Notes: a model not told the origin generated them from the sequence alone. A DNA stretch of 64,000 nt from Saccharophagus degradans 2-40 (GCF_000013665.1 NC_007912.1:3713501-3777500); one strand, 5' to 3'; shown: positions 35,654-46,040, numbered from the stretch's first letter. Numbers and translations are program-made.

Positions 35654-37798
35654 CTATTGATTAGCGGACATATCTACTACCACCAACCGTTCGCCGGTAG
35701 CTAAAAAGCGATTATTTTCAGCTAATGCAAACCCGCGGAACCCTGCTTGAGTATGCAACTGTATTCGCTCCCACGTTACGCCATCGTCTAGGCTCGAAAA
35801 CAATAAACCATGACTACCAATTACAAATAGCTGACCGGTTTGCGGATGCACGTGCAGCGACCTAAGCTCGCCATCTGGCCCGCCGTTTACTATTTGCCAC
35901 GCACTAGACTCTGGTGGCTTGCGCAGAATGGTTTGATTGCCACCAAAACCAATTAACGCACCCTTAGGTGTTTCGCTTACATTTCTTAATGCGCTGGCGG
36001 TTCCTGTGTTAACAACTTGCCAGTTATCGCCCTGCGCAGAGCCGACTATTAAACTGCCGCTTTGCCCAGCGAGATAAAATTGTTGAGTAGATGCAGAATA
36101 AAAGCTGCCGTATAGATCAGGTATATTGGCAATGGCTTGCACCGCCCAATTATTGTTGGCAGGGTTATACACCGCTATTTGCCCGCGCTGACCAACTGCT
36201 ACCACTACGCCATTACTTGGGTTTACATCCCCTGCCCATAAGCGGTGTGGTGCTTGTATTGGTTGGCTCTGCCAGCTTTCACCTAAATTTGGTGATATAT
36301 AAAAGCGACCGTCGGCTTCAATAGCAATAACAGAATTATTAAAGGCATTATAAATAAGCTGGGTAAAAGCTTCGTTGTTGTCGAAAGGCGTCCATAATAC
36401 CGGGCGCCACGATTTACCATAGTCTTCAGATTTCATTATTGCGCCGGTGGGCCCTGCCGCTAATAAATGATTATTGGGTAAAGAGATTAAACTGCGAAAA
36501 AAAGGCGGCGTATTGGGGTTGGGGTACTGCACATCGTGCATTTGCCAAGCGGGCGTAATGTTGTTACTTAATTGAGCATCACTCTCTATACCTGCGGTAA
36601 CTACTTCGCCCACTGTACCTAGCGCCAACCAGTGGTTATTAAAAGCCTTACCTAAACGGTAATACCCCGATAAATTTTCTTGCACTGTTTGCCAAGGCTG
36701 CCCAACGCCCGAACTTAAATGCAATTCACCACCGCGCCCAAATGTCACCAGTTGACCACTATTGGTATTAAATAAAAGGTGCTGCACACCGTAGGATGCA
36801 TTTACTCTAGTCGCTTGCCACGTTTTACCAGCATCTACAGAGGTGGCAAACATGCCACTGTGCCCAGACAGTAAAAACGTTTTATTTGCGCTATTGTAAA
36901 TTACGCTGCTCACACCGTGCGCAACAGTATCTAAGGTTACTGCGCTAGGCTGCCACGTGTTTGTTACTAAATCGCCACACACTATTTGGCCGTTTTGCGC
37001 GGCGATAACTAATTCGCTGCCGTTTTCAGAAAAAGCTGCGGCACTAAACGGCGCCTGTACTTTGGTATCAAACAGGCGCCAGCCTTGTGAGATTTCATCA
37101 AAAAGTAAAAAGTCGCCCTGCTCGGCAAGCGCTACAACATGATTACTCGACGAAACCAAATACCCAATACTAGACGCTAAATTGGTTTCTAAAACTTGCC
37201 ACTCATAACCATTTTGAGATGTAGCTAAAAATCCATTGTCGCCGCTAGCAATAAGCGTGTTATTAAATTCAATTAAGGCTTTAACCGCTGGCGTTGCAAC
37301 TCCTACGGGGTGCCATTGCGGCTGGCCCTCTGGCTTTAATAACAACTGTCCATTAGTGCCCGCAGCAAGCTTATCGCCATTTGTCCGAATAAGCGCGGTT
37401 AAATAATCCGAACTATTTTCACTGCGTTCAGCGCTTTGCCAAGAAGTACCGCCATCGAAAGATTCTAAAATAGTGTTGCTGTCGCCAACAGCAAGCATAT
37501 TATTTTCATGCACAGATACATCGCGAATAGTATAGGCAGTAGCGCCACTATACTGTTGCCAACTTACGCCATTTGTCGAGGTAGCAATAACACCGTCGCT
37601 ACCCCAAATAACATACTGGTTATTGTGCGCATCATATAAACCGCCATCATAGTCTGGGTTTACGATATGTACGTTATATTCGCGCAGACTCGTAACGGTA
37701 TCAGCTTGGCCGCAGCCCAACAACACACATAGGTAAACGCAAGCGAAAACTAAAGCGCAAAAAATAGAACGGAGAAACACGAAAAACGAGCGCAGCAT
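35654..37798 (-). CDS. Lipoprotein of Ycf48/BNR-repeat beta-propeller type
   Basis: 714 residues from the ATG at 37798, chosen because it begins a short lipoprotein signal (…CVLLGCGQAD). The earlier ATG at 37849 adds a second hydrophobic stretch and is less likely. The rest consists of about 12-14 repeats of ~45 residues with BNR/Asp-box-like motifs (SFDGGTSWQS, SVDAGKTWQA, SEDYGKSWRP, SLDDGVTWER) as in sialidases and Ycf48-like propellers, predicting one or two beta-propellers. No sialidase catalytic residues were seen. It likely binds a ligand at the cell surface. The downstream EEP protein is in the same operon. Confidence 0.8.
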   Translation of the reverse strand: MLRSFFVFLRSIFCALVFACVYLCVLLGCGQADTVTSLREYNVHIVNPDYDGGLYDAHNNQYVIWGSDGVIATSTNGVSWQQYSGATAYTIRDVSVHENNMLAVGDSNTILESFDGGTSWQSAERSENSSDYLTALIRTNGDKLAAGTNGQLLLKPEGQPQWHPVGVATPAVKALIEFNNTLIASGDNGFLATSQNGYEWQVLETNLASSIGYLVSSSNHVVALAEQGDFLLFDEISQGWRLFDTKVQAPFSAAAFSENGSELVIAAQNGQIVCGDLVTNTWQPSAVTLDTVAHGVSSVIYNSANKTFLLSGHSGMFATSVDAGKTWQATRVNASYGVQHLLFNTNSGQLVTFGRGGELHLSSGVGQPWQTVQENLSGYYRLGKAFNNHWLALGTVGEVVTAGIESDAQLSNNITPAWQMHDVQYPNPNTPPFFRSLISLPNNHLLAAGPTGAIMKSEDYGKSWRPVLWTPFDNNEAFTQLIYNAFNNSVIAIEADGRFYISPNLGESWQSQPIQAPHRLWAGDVNPSNGVVVAVGQRGQIAVYNPANNNWAVQAIANIPDLYGSFYSASTQQFYLAGQSGSLIVGSAQGDNWQVVNTGTASALRNVSETPKGALIGFGGNQTILRKPPESSAWQIVNGGPDGELRSLHVHPQTGQLFVIGSHGLLFSSLDDGVTWERIQLHTQAGFRGFALAENNRFLATGERLVVVDMSANQ

Positions 37799-37953
37799 AG
37801 CAAAACCTGAATCTAATAATAGGTAAATAATCACTAGAACTGCGCACATAAAGTGATATTGACAATATTGTTATTGTATTCGCGATACGACTAGGCAATC
37901 AAGCAAGAGACGGGAAGTTATAAATAATTTTGAGCCAAATCAAATGGTGAGTA

Positions 37954-38310
37954 CTACTGCCACAGCAATTTCATACCCACAATGCACACCATAAAACAGA
38001 TTAACCAAAATACAATTGGCGCGGCAGCCCCTTTAAATTTTAAACCGCCAACTTCGCATTCCACTGGGCCAGTTGAAATACGCAACACCAAGGTTAGAAA
38101 CAAACAACCCAACCCCGCCAAAGGCATACCCACCATAACAGGGAACTGCTCACGAACAAGCGAGCTCCAGTAATCGCCAGGCGTATTGTGCACAGTGGCC
38201 AGTTTGAAAATTAAAAACAAGCCAAACAGCGTAAGAATTACAACTAGCACCCAGCTCATGGTTAGCTGCAGTTTGCCTAACGGAGTTTGATTAAACTCTT
38301 GCTTATTCAT
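37954..38310 (-). CDS. Small membrane protein, function unknown
   Basis: 118 residues with three hydrophobic segments (about residues 17-39, 55-77 and 96-116). Short cytoplasmic N-terminus. Not recognised. It is followed upstream on the same strand by a VF530-type gene 70 bp away; a shared operon is possible but not clear. Confidence 0.65.
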   Translation of the reverse strand: MNKQEFNQTPLGKLQLTMSWVLVVILTLFGLFLIFKLATVHNTPGDYWSSLVREQFPVMVGMPLAGLGCLFLTLVLRISTGPVECEVGGLKFKGAAAPIVFWLICFMVCIVGMKLLWQ

Positions 38311-38380
38311 GCATCCCTTCCTAATTGCCTACTTTAAGGCTTGCTCTTTATGGATTATTTTTTGTGGGAGTGTAAAGCCA

Positions 38381-39004
38381 CTATTTCCGCCAATTTGCCC
38401 AAGGGTCTGATTCATCTGGCGCCGGTTTGGTAGGTTTTTTATTATTGCTATTAGAAGTGCTATTGGAAGTGCTATTGGAAGTGCTATTGGAAGTGCTATT
38501 GGAAGCGCTATCGCCAGAGTTCCCCCACACACTGCCGGACTTTGACTTGCCATCGTCGCGCCCTGTACGTGGGCGCTTGTTAGGGTAATTTTTATTAGAC
38601 CGGTCTTTGCTATTTTCTCTACCACCCTGCCCACGTGCGGCAGCTTTTTTAGCGCGCTTTTCTTGCAGGCGTTCGGCATCTTCTATGCTTAGCTCTGCAG
38701 GCTCACCGGGTACTTGGCCATCGGGAATAATGCGATCGCGTGGCGGCAATGCAAATTGCTCGTCCGTGGCCCTTGGCAAACTCTTAAACTGGTAGAGGTA
38801 AAATGCTTCTACTTTTTCTCGCGCCCAACCTGTTTTCTTTAAAAACTTCACGCTGGAATCGATACTAGGGTTAGTTTTAAAGCAGTTGATATTGAGGTAG
38901 GCAAACAAAATTTTCCAACCGTAGTGCTCTACAAGCTCTACAAGTAAGTTTTTTAAACTCACACCGTGTAGCGGATTGTTTTTGTAGTTTATTTCATCGT
39001 TCAT
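38381..39004 (-). CDS. VF530/DUF2132-family protein with low-complexity SNST tail
   Basis: 207 residues. The N-terminal ~75 residues ([59 protein letters not shown]) match the small VF530/DUF2132 family, a predicted nucleic-acid-binding fold normally only ~75-80 residues long. Here it carries an extra ~130-residue charged tail with a basic middle ([32 protein letters not shown]), then five SNST repeats and an acidic/aromatic end (DPWANW). The tail encodes a 12-bp tandem repeat. Cytoplasmic. Function unknown; the basic tail suggests RNA or DNA binding. Confidence 0.8.
   Translation of the reverse strand: MNDEINYKNNPLHGVSLKNLLVELVEHYGWKILFAYLNINCFKTNPSIDSSVKFLKKTGWAREKVEAFYLYQFKSLPRATDEQFALPPRDRIIPDGQVPGEPAELSIEDAERLQEKRAKKAAARGQGGRENSKDRSNKNYPNKRPRTGRDDGKSKSGSVWGNSGDSASNSTSNSTSNSTSNSTSNSNNKKPTKPAPDESDPWANWRK
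38447..38506. repeat. Five 12-bp tandem repeats (GCTATTGGAAGT) in the VF530 gene
   Basis: Units at 38447, 38459, 38471, 38483 and 38495, nearly identical; in frame they code for SNST repeats. Likely copy-number variable by slippage. Confidence 0.92.
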
Positions 39005-39047
39005 GTTGTTCTACCGTAAATTACAGCGCGCCCTATGAGCGCTGAGG

Positions 39048-39725
39048 TTAGTTTCTTTTCGCTAAATATATGGTGTGGCGGCTTCCTTTACCTTTATGTG
39101 CGCGCACCGTTTTAACATCTACTTTAAATTTGGCTTTTTTAAGCTGGGTGGTAAATGCTGGGTCGTGCCAAGCAGACCACACAGCCAACACGCCCTTAGG
39201 GCGCAAGGTGTTGTGAATTGCATTTAAACTTGCCAGCGAATACAAGCTCGTATTGTCGGCATGCGTGAAGCCTTCTGGGCCGTTATCCACATCTAATAAA
39301 ATTGCATCGAAGGTGGGCCGCTGAGGGGTGAACATGTCTGCAACATCCCGTAGGCACACGCGGGTGCGAGGGTTATTAATGGGGTAGCCCGCACATTCGC
39401 CCAGCGCACCTTTGTTCCATTCAATAACTTCAGGCACAAGCTCTGCCACTGTTACTACACAACTGTTGCTGGTGGCTTTAAGCGCTGCCGCCAACGTAAA
39501 GCCCATACCCATGCCCCCTACGAGCACCGCGGTATTGTCTGCACCACTTATATGGGCACACCCTAAATCTGCTAAAGCAATTTCAGAGCAGTGAACACGG
39601 CTATTCATTAACTCACCGCGCACACCTTTAAGCGATATAGAAAACTCTTTTTCGCGCTGGGCAAGCCGTAATTCGCCGCCATTATTGGGGATGCTAGCCG
39701 TTCCTAGCTGAGACCAAGGGATCAT
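39048..39725 (-). CDS. Spermidine-synthase-like methyltransferase-fold protein
   Basis: 225 residues, cytoplasmic. The Rossmann glycine motif VLVGGMGMGFTLAAAL, the acidic VTVAELVPEVIEW and DAILLDVDNGPEG match the spermine/spermidine synthase superfamily (SAM or decarboxylated-SAM binding). It lacks a clear polyamine-binding block, and many such short proteins are annotated only as SpeE-like. It sits 43 bp upstream of the VF530 gene on the same strand, probably in one transcript. Substrate unknown. Confidence 0.75.
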   Translation of the reverse strand: MIPWSQLGTASIPNNGGELRLAQREKEFSISLKGVRGELMNSRVHCSEIALADLGCAHISGADNTAVLVGGMGMGFTLAAALKATSNSCVVTVAELVPEVIEWNKGALGECAGYPINNPRTRVCLRDVADMFTPQRPTFDAILLDVDNGPEGFTHADNTSLYSLASLNAIHNTLRPKGVLAVWSAWHDPAFTTQLKKAKFKVDVKTVRAHKGKGSRHTIYLAKRN

Positions 39726-39863
39726 AGACTTTCAAATAAGAGAGGGAAGAACCGCAACTGTAACAGAACACAGAAGGTTAAGCAGCGTTAGGCTTGGCGA
39801 GATTATGCCGAACGAATAGAAAACCAGTATCTAGCCACTGGAATATCAAGTCTTCAGATAGCA

Positions 39864-39886
39864 AAAACTCCCAAAGAGGGAGTTTT
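39864..39886 (-). terminator. Bidirectional terminator after the fibro-slime gene
   Basis: AAAACTCCC (39864-39872) pairs with GGGAGTTTT (39878-39886), 5-nt loop; T-runs on both strands. A second 8-bp stem, GTCGCTAA/TTAGCGAC (39907-39914/39939-39946), lies between it and the gene. Confidence 0.8.
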
Positions 39887-39952
39887 ATATGAACTTCTAG
39901 AGTTGAGTCGCTAACCACTAGTGATTGGTCTCTAGCGATTAGCGACTACAAA

Positions 39953-42900
39953 TTATCGATTATCTGTACATTCCAAGTTGATGTTAGTTTCAATCTGGAA
40001 GTTGGACTGCGTGGTATGGCGCTCCGCAAAGAATAAGTCGAAGCTGTAGGTTTGCCCTACTTCAATGCCCAACTCTGCAGCTGCTTTATCAAGATCGATA
40101 CTGCGCTCAATCATGGAGTGCACACCGCCTATATCAATAACCAACTTGCCGTTGATATAGAGCCACAAATCATCATCGCCGCGGAAGGTAAACACTTCGC
40201 CACCTTCATATAGGAACTCTAGGTGCGTTTCCAAAGTGAAGTAGAAGTTGTGGTCTTGACCTTCTGTATTGCCCCAGCCTTGGTTATCCAGCGGGAAGAA
40301 GTTTCCGTTACTGTAACGCCAAACGGAGTTTTCTCCTTCGCGGGTAATTTCTAAGCTAGTATCGAAAGCGATGTTTACGCCCTCAACGTTGCGGTACCAC
40401 TGGTCAAAAGTAGCTTTACCGTTAGTAGTTGGCGTGCTGCCATGCTCGTTTGCATATACGGGTAAGCGATCTTCACCTAAGTACGGCGCAACGATGCCGT
40501 AATCTTGCCCAACCTTGTATTCAAAATCTGGGTGACTTTGATGGAAGTCGCGCAAAGTAACGGGAATATACCTGCTAGTAATATTCGACGTATCACACAC
40601 TTGCGGCTGTGTAGTCACAATTACAGTGTCTACGTCGCTGTTGTGTACGGTATCGTTAACAACTAAATCAAATACATAAGTACCTGCTACATCCGCCACA
40701 ATATTGGGGGACACCAAATACGAATCCACCAGCTCGCTTTCACTTCCCTCTGGCGCAGACACCATAGTCCATTGATAGGTTAACGCAGCACCTTCAGGGT
40801 CGGTACTGGCACTACCGTTAAGCATAACCAAGTCACCCTGATAAACCACCTGATCGGCACCCGCATTCGCTATAGGTGGTAAGTTCTGTGGTTCAGGTTC
40901 TGGCTGCGGCTCAGGTTCTGGCTGTGGTTCAGGTTCTGGCTGCGGCTCAGGTTCTGGTTGAGGCTCAGGTTCTGGCTGCGGCTCAGGTTCTGGTTGAGGC
41001 TCAGGTTCTGGCTGTGGCTCAGGTTCTGGCTGTGGCTCAGGTTCTGGCTGTGGCTCAGGTTCTGGCTGTGGCTCAGGTTCCGGCTGTGGCTCAGGTTCTG
41101 GCTGTGGCTCAGGTTCTGGCTGTGGCTCAGGTTCTGGCTGTGGCTCAGGTTCCGGCTGTGGCTCAGGTTCTGGCTGTGGCTCAGGTTCTGGCTGTGGCTC
41201 AGGTTCTGGCTGTGGCTCAGGTTCCGGCTGTGGCTCAGGTTCTGGCTGTGGCTCAGGTTCTGGCTGTGGCTCAGGTTCTGGCTGTGGCTCAGGTTCCGGC
41301 TGTGGCTCAGGTTCCGGCTGTGGCTCAGGTTCCGGCTCTGGATTCGGGTCGATACCTGGGTCGGTACAAATAATACGGCTTGAGTCTAAATCATCGGTAA
41401 AGTCATCGCTGTAGGGTTCGAACGGAAAGTCGAAACCAACATGCGGACGGCCAAGGCCTAATTCACTTAACACCTTATCTTCTTTAGCGCGCACAATAGG
41501 TAAACGGCTATTGGTGCTTGGATCGTACATCCAAATACCGTACTTGCTGTTCAATTCACCGTCTTCGTTTGTGCTCGAACAAAACGACGAAACCCCCCCC
41601 TCAGATACAGTCACACACTGCGACCACGCTAACAATAAGCGCTCGGTACCATCGCGATAAGGTGCAATAGAACTAAACCAACCCGCTACAGAAAGCTGGT
41701 TAGGATATAAATTAGACGCTTCGGATGTAATTGGCTGCGGAGCAAATGAAGCAAATACAGATGTTTGATTTTCAGTATGCGGATCGGTAAGCGCAACCGC
41801 ACTGCCCCCCATTACATTGTTGTAATGGTGCTTAATAATTGCCATTAAGCGGCCATCTTCAGACTGAACAATATTGTCGATTGTTAAGAACTCTTCGTCT
41901 GAAGTATTAATGGTGTGGGTTTTATAAAGTTGCTCTAGGTCGCCTCGTACTGGGTCTATACGCAACAATGAATAGTGATTGCTTGCCAACACTGGGCCAA
42001 CCGGTGTATCGATGGCATAGGCGCACATTTGCGAATCCAACCAGCTGGTAGGTGCATCTAAACCTTGTGTATCTGGCTGAGTATTAAAGAACGATGTGAA
42101 TATGTCGTTATTGGATTTACCGGACCCAGCATTGCTTTCAGTTGCACACTGGGGCACTTCTTTGTAGCTGCGCGACCAGCGTACAAAAGCTACTCGACCA
42201 TCTTTAAGCGTGGTAGGTGTAGTATCGTGATTGTTGCCATAGGTTAGCTGCACAATATTTTCGCCGTAGGCGTTCATTATGTGTAGCAGCGAAGGCTTCT
42301 CGCTTGGCCCTACTTTGTAGCAGTTTTCATTTTCTTCAACGAAAATATCAGTAGGGTTATTGGGGTTGCCGGCCGAGCGATCGGATGAGAATACAATATC
42401 GCCAGTTAGTGTGAACGTTGGGTTGGTATCTTCACCAGCATTTGCCAGAGTATCGTCGGCTATAACACGCTTGATGGTTTGACTGGTTAGGTCGTAGGTG
42501 TAAATGCTCCAGCTTGAATGCGCGCTATTGCCCGCCTGCCCGTGTGCCGCAAATACAATAGTATTGCCATCTTGCGAAACGCTTACGTCTTTAACGTCGT
42601 AGCCCGTACCGCCAAAATAATCGGTTAATACATCTAGCTCAATTGCACCAATTTCTAAGCCAGTGCGGTGATACAGCTTAGCGCCTGGGTTAAATTCGTA
42701 AGGCGAGCTTAAATCTGTTGGTGTGCCTAGGTCGTTATTGAGCTTGTTATTAAAGTGATTCGTCTTGTTTTGCTGCATTTGCGCAATACTGCGCTCAACA
42801 TAAACAAACGACGTACCACCAGTGAACTCAAGCGGCGTTTGGGATTGGCTATTACCAGGGGCTGTATCACCCGCGGTACCGGCGTTATCCCCACCCGAAC

Positions 42901-42967
42901 ACGCGCCTAGAGTAAGCAGGCTGCAGGCCAAAATTGCACTTTGAAGTTTTGGGGTTTTCTTTTTCAT
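39953..42967 (-). CDS. Lipoprotein: PD40-like propeller, ~25x PEPEPQ linker, PKD, fibro-slime domain
   Basis: 1004 residues from the ATG at 42967 (a TTG two codons earlier is less likely). Lipobox LTLGAC, C23. Residues about 50-540 contain strands like [25 protein letters not shown] and [12 protein letters not shown], typical of TolB/PD40-type beta-propellers. About 542-691 is a Pro-Glu-Gln repeat. About 692-789 is a PKD domain ([20 protein letters not shown]). About 796-1004 is a fibro-slime/PA14-like domain ([37 protein letters not shown]). Fibro-slime domains, known in Fibrobacter and Dictyostelium, are thought to bind or cover surfaces and carbohydrates. Likely a long surface-exposed adhesin or glycan-binding protein. 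Monocistronic by appearance. Confidence 0.85.
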   Translation of the reverse strand: MKKKTPKLQSAILACSLLTLGACSGGDNAGTAGDTAPGNSQSQTPLEFTGGTSFVYVERSIAQMQQNKTNHFNNKLNNDLGTPTDLSSPYEFNPGAKLYHRTGLEIGAIELDVLTDYFGGTGYDVKDVSVSQDGNTIVFAAHGQAGNSAHSSWSIYTYDLTSQTIKRVIADDTLANAGEDTNPTFTLTGDIVFSSDRSAGNPNNPTDIFVEENENCYKVGPSEKPSLLHIMNAYGENIVQLTYGNNHDTTPTTLKDGRVAFVRWSRSYKEVPQCATESNAGSGKSNNDIFTSFFNTQPDTQGLDAPTSWLDSQMCAYAIDTPVGPVLASNHYSLLRIDPVRGDLEQLYKTHTINTSDEEFLTIDNIVQSEDGRLMAIIKHHYNNVMGGSAVALTDPHTENQTSVFASFAPQPITSEASNLYPNQLSVAGWFSSIAPYRDGTERLLLAWSQCVTVSEGGVSSFCSSTNEDGELNSKYGIWMYDPSTNSRLPIVRAKEDKVLSELGLGRPHVGFDFPFEPYSDDFTDDLDSSRIICTDPGIDPNPEPEPEPQPEPEPQPEPEPQPEPEPQPEPEPQPEPEPQPEPEPQPEPEPQPEPEPQPEPEPQPEPEPQPEPEPQPEPEPQPEPEPQPEPEPQPEPEPQPEPEPQPEPEPQPEPEPQPEPEPQPEPEPQPEPEPQPEPEPQPEPEPQPEPEPQNLPPIANAGADQVVYQGDLVMLNGSASTDPEGAALTYQWTMVSAPEGSESELVDSYLVSPNIVADVAGTYVFDLVVNDTVHNSDVDTVIVTTQPQVCDTSNITSRYIPVTLRDFHQSHPDFEYKVGQDYGIVAPYLGEDRLPVYANEHGSTPTTNGKATFDQWYRNVEGVNIAFDTSLEITREGENSVWRYSNGNFFPLDNQGWGNTEGQDHNFYFTLETHLEFLYEGGEVFTFRGDDDLWLYINGKLVIDIGGVHSMIERSIDLDKAAAELGIEVGQTYSFDLFFAERHTTQSNFQIETNINLECTDNR
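40892..41340. repeat. 18-bp tandem repeat array (about 25 units) with 72-bp higher order
   Basis: Unit GGCTGTGGCTCAGGTTCT (PEPEPQ on the minus strand). A C-for-T variant (TTCCGG) occurs at 41081, 41153, 41225 and 41297, that is, every 72 bp (four units), and once more at 41315. Confidence 0.95.
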
Positions 42968-43213
42968 AACCAATCACCAACGTCATCACGAACTATTGCT
43001 TGATCGTTATATTGCCATTTTTGGCATTTTTTCAGCGGTACAAACTCACAAAAAGGCGGTGGGGAAATGTGCAGTAATTAGCAATTTAAGCATTTAGTAC
43101 CAAATTGCGTGAACTGCTTAAAATTTATGCAGAAAACCGAGGGAACTTTTATATGTGCGGGTAAATATGCGGGGAGCAAACCCCGCACATTTAAACAACA
43201 AAGTGACTATATT

Positions 43214-44191
43214 TTACACAGAGGGCAAGAAAGTAAATGAATATTGCACGGAAGTCGCAGAGACATCTTTTTTACCAAAATTGATGCGCTTAATTTTATC
43301 TAAAATACTCTGCTCTAAATTAGCAACACCCAACTCACTTGCCACTAATTCTAAATCAGTTAACTCGCCATCGGGCTGAATAACAAATTTAAAAATGAAT
43401 TTACCGCCTAAATCAGGGTGATCGCGTAGAAATCTCTGGTAGTCGGATTGCGTTCTACTTTTGGTGCGCTCCAACACCCGTCGAATGCTCTCCATATCGC
43501 GCATACCCGCGGTATAGCTACCATAAGCAGATGAATGTGAGCGCCCACTCTGCTCTCCGCCGGTTGTAGACACGCCTTCTACAATTAACGAATTATGCTC
43601 TGCAAGTGCAATGGCGTCGCTGCGCATATCGGCATCATCTACGCTAATACCCGTGCCCACCATAGTTGCGCTATCTTTACCTAGTACCTGGTTTGCACTG
43701 TGCTCTACGCGTCCTGCATCTGAGTGAGATACATTTTTGTTTTGCAGCTTTTTGAGGTCGAGCGAGTTACGTAGCGAGCTTAATTCGTTAGATAAACCAC
43801 TCAAGCCCTGTGCTTTAGCAAAATCCTGTTTAGTTTCTTGCTCTGTTTTAGGGGGCGCAGGCGGTACAGGGGTACCCGTAACTTTTTTCTGTTCTACCGG
43901 CTTCACCTTTTCTGGTTTCGGCTTAGGTTTTGGCTGCTCTACAACCTTCTGCGGTTCGGGTTTTGGTTGTTCAACAATTTTTGGCTCTAATAGTATGCGC
44001 GTTTTAACCACCTCTTCTGCCGTATCGTCGAGCGTCAACTCTAGCTCTGGCAGCAAGGGGATAACAATTAACAACAATAAAAATGGCGCGACTACACGAA
44101 TAAGCCATTTTTTAAAGCGCGCATCCTGTTGCTCGTCTATCTCCCAAGGTAACACCAACTCTAAGGAAGCTGGCTGAAAAGCGTGTTGCAT
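43214..44191 (-). CDS. TonB-like energy transducer with AgmX/PglI-type C-terminal domain
   Basis: 325 residues. The ATG at 44191 follows GGTGGG and comes one base after the preceding stop codon. Layout: short cytoplasmic N-terminus, one membrane span about 27-50 (RVVAPFLLLLIVIPLLP), a Pro/Lys/Glu periplasm-spanning linker (PKPEPQKVVEQPKPKPKPEK), then a C-terminal domain (about 235-325: SIRRVLERTKSRTQSDYQRF, GGKFIFKFVIQPDGELTDLE, NLEQSILDKIKRINF). That domain matches the AgmX/PglI type found in Myxococcus gliding proteins GltJ and GltG rather than classical TonB. It would carry proton-motive energy from the TolQ/TolR complex to the outer envelope. Confidence 0.85.
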   Translation of the reverse strand: MQHAFQPASLELVLPWEIDEQQDARFKKWLIRVVAPFLLLLIVIPLLPELELTLDDTAEEVVKTRILLEPKIVEQPKPEPQKVVEQPKPKPKPEKVKPVEQKKVTGTPVPPAPPKTEQETKQDFAKAQGLSGLSNELSSLRNSLDLKKLQNKNVSHSDAGRVEHSANQVLGKDSATMVGTGISVDDADMRSDAIALAEHNSLIVEGVSTTGGEQSGRSHSSAYGSYTAGMRDMESIRRVLERTKSRTQSDYQRFLRDHPDLGGKFIFKFVIQPDGELTDLELVASELGVANLEQSILDKIKRINFGKKDVSATSVQYSFTFLPSV

Positions 44192-44192
44192 A

Positions 44193-44750
44193 TTACCCAC
44201 CAATATCCGAATTTGTGCTAACCGCGCCACTTACTTGCACATCGTACGCGCCTTTAACAACTTGGTTTACTGCTAACGAAATATTACGTAAGTTATTTTC
44301 TTGGCAAGTTTCCATAATGCTTTTTATTAGCGTATAGGAAGCAGATTTATCGCCAAGAATAGTCACCGACAACCCAGAGCGCTTTTCGAAAGGAGAAAGC
44401 TCACCCTTGCGCTCTACATACTCCGCCAGCACGGCAGACAGCTCTGGAATAACTTTGCCGGGGTTAGGTGCAAGTAGCGCATCTATTTCGCCTACAAGTT
44501 CATCTTCAAACCAGATCTTGTCTTCGCCGATAATAATCGCCACTTCTTTGTGCGGCGAACTGCCGGCGCTAGAATCTGGTAGAGCAACGAATTTAGCATT
44601 GTGAATTTTTTCAGCATCGCCAGAATTCAGAAGCAAGAAGAATACTAAAATAGTAAAAATATCCATTAATGCTATTAAGCTCAGCTTAGAAACGGGGTTA
44701 GGCTTTTTCTTTTGGTAAAAAATAGTCGAACCGACTTCTTTCAACAACAT
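44193..44750 (-). CDS. ExbD/TolR-family protein 2
   Basis: 185 residues. One N-terminal membrane span (about 23-45, LSLIALMDIFTILVFFLLLN) with the conserved Asp (D30) in the span, as in TolR/ExbD proton channels. Periplasmic domain of about 130 residues, including LSVTILGDKSASYTLIKSIM. ATG overlaps the stop of the other ExbD by one base (TAATG). The cluster has two non-identical ExbD copies, as in AglQ/AglS of the Myxococcus motor. Confidence 0.9.
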   Translation of the reverse strand: MLLKEVGSTIFYQKKKPNPVSKLSLIALMDIFTILVFFLLLNSGDAEKIHNAKFVALPDSSAGSSPHKEVAIIIGEDKIWFEDELVGEIDALLAPNPGKVIPELSAVLAEYVERKGELSPFEKRSGLSVTILGDKSASYTLIKSIMETCQENNLRNISLAVNQVVKGAYDVQVSGAVSTNSDIGG

Positions 44751-45259
44751 TAGCTTTTCCCCTTTTTTGCATCATCTAAAGAGATTTTAGGGAATAGCTC
44801 GATTTCTACCAAGCTGGCAGCAATGGTTGTTTTATATGACTTCACAACTTCCATAGTGGCTACTAACTCCTGATAATTAACTTCGGGGTCAGATAGCAAC
44901 AACACATCCTCTTTTTCGGCCAGCTCTTGTTTTAAAGCCTGTAGCACCAAAGAAAGTGTGTGGTAGTCGTAGCTACTTACGCCTTCGGCTTCTACACGAG
45001 GAATTTCTTTAATAAGCGTATTCTCTGGGTAAAACACCTTAAAGCCGTCTTCGGCAATAATTACTTCTAACTGTGATTGCGGCTCGTCACTTGCAACCAC
45101 GCCACCGGTTAATTCTGGCAGCGAAATTTCGAGCACTGTAATTTGCGTAAACGTCATACTCACCAGCAATACAGGTACCAACACAATCATTAAGTTAAGA
45201 AATGATGTGACGTCTATATCTGCTGGTTCTTTATCTTGATTAGCAAGTTTGTATTTCAT
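44750..45259 (-). CDS. ExbD/TolR-family protein 1
   Basis: 169 residues. Membrane span about 20-42 with the conserved Asp in DIDVTSFLNLMIVLVPVLLV. The periplasmic part has ISLPELTGGV and the typical LLLSDPEVNYQELVATMEVV strand/helix. Partner of the second ExbD and of the ExbB/TolQ protein, 15 bp after the latter's stop. Forms the proton-driven stator. Confidence 0.92.
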   Translation of the reverse strand: MKYKLANQDKEPADIDVTSFLNLMIVLVPVLLVSMTFTQITVLEISLPELTGGVVASDEPQSQLEVIIAEDGFKVFYPENTLIKEIPRVEAEGVSSYDYHTLSLVLQALKQELAEKEDVLLLSDPEVNYQELVATMEVVKSYKTTIAASLVEIELFPKISLDDAKKGKS

Positions 45260-45274
45260 GTTCGCTACTCAGTA

Positions 45275-46003
45275 TTAAGTTGCAGGAAGCTCGTCGCCAA
45301 TCTCTTTCACTTCCGTACGCTCTACGCCTGTTTCCTTCTCGATATAACGAGTAATACCCGCTTCTATTAGACGGTGCATAGTCATAATATTTAAAAACTT
45401 AACCGCAGACATTTCAATAGAGCGCACTATTTTGGCGGTTTTGCTTTGTAATACAGAGTGCAAAATTAACAACGGGATTGCCGCAATCAAACCAAATGCG
45501 GTGGTGTTCATGGCAACAGAAATAGAGGATGAAAGCAGCTCAGACTTTTGCGCAGGGTCTGCTTGAGCAACAGCGGTAAACGCACCGATCAAACCAATAA
45601 TGGTACCCAACAGGCCTAGTAACGTAGCAATGTTTGCCAATACAGCAAGGTAAGAGGTGCGCTCTTCTAAGCGGGGCATGGTTTCTAGCATACCTTCGTT
45701 CATAGCGTTTTCTATATCGGCGCGCTGCTTAGAAACGGTCATCATGTCTAAACCGCAAGCAATAATACGTGTAACTGGCGCTTGGCTTTCGCGCGTGTAA
45801 AGCTGCATTTTGTCCATATCGGTTGTGCGTAATAAAGGCAAGAACGATTCAAAAGCCTTTATATTGCGGATGCGCTCACGCGTCAGAAAAGCCCAACGCT
45901 CGAAAGCTATTGCCAGCCCTACCGCCAACACCAAACCGATTGGGTAGATAAAAAAGCCACCCTCAGAGAAAAAGTTGGTAATAACCATATAGAAATCGGA
46001 CAT
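45275..46003 (-). CDS. MotA/TolQ/ExbB proton channel protein
   Basis: 242 residues with three membrane spans (about 17-36, 115-140, 160-182). LLGLLGTIIGLIGAFTAVA and AMNTTAFGLIAAIPLLILHSVL are the conserved TolQ/ExbB channel blocks, with the Thr that lines the proton path. AAGGTGAG precedes the ATG. Works with the two downstream ExbD proteins and the TonB-like protein. Confidence 0.95.
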   Translation of the reverse strand: MSDFYMVITNFFSEGGFFIYPIGLVLAVGLAIAFERWAFLTRERIRNIKAFESFLPLLRTTDMDKMQLYTRESQAPVTRIIACGLDMMTVSKQRADIENAMNEGMLETMPRLEERTSYLAVLANIATLLGLLGTIIGLIGAFTAVAQADPAQKSELLSSSISVAMNTTAFGLIAAIPLLILHSVLQSKTAKIVRSIEMSAVKFLNIMTMHRLIEAGITRYIEKETGVERTEVKEIGDELPAT

Positions 46004-46040
46004 TTTGTCTCACCTTCAGTGCTTAAATAAATGTATAAAA

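Noticed and set aside
38329-38679. 116-codon minus-strand frame rich in Ala-Leu-Pro repeats
   Set aside because: Overlaps the VF530 gene in another frame; its repeats are the SNST repeat read out of frame.
40876-41383. Two long plus-strand frames with AQVLAV or LRFWLW repeats
   Set aside because: Shadows of the PEPEPQ repeat on the opposite strand.
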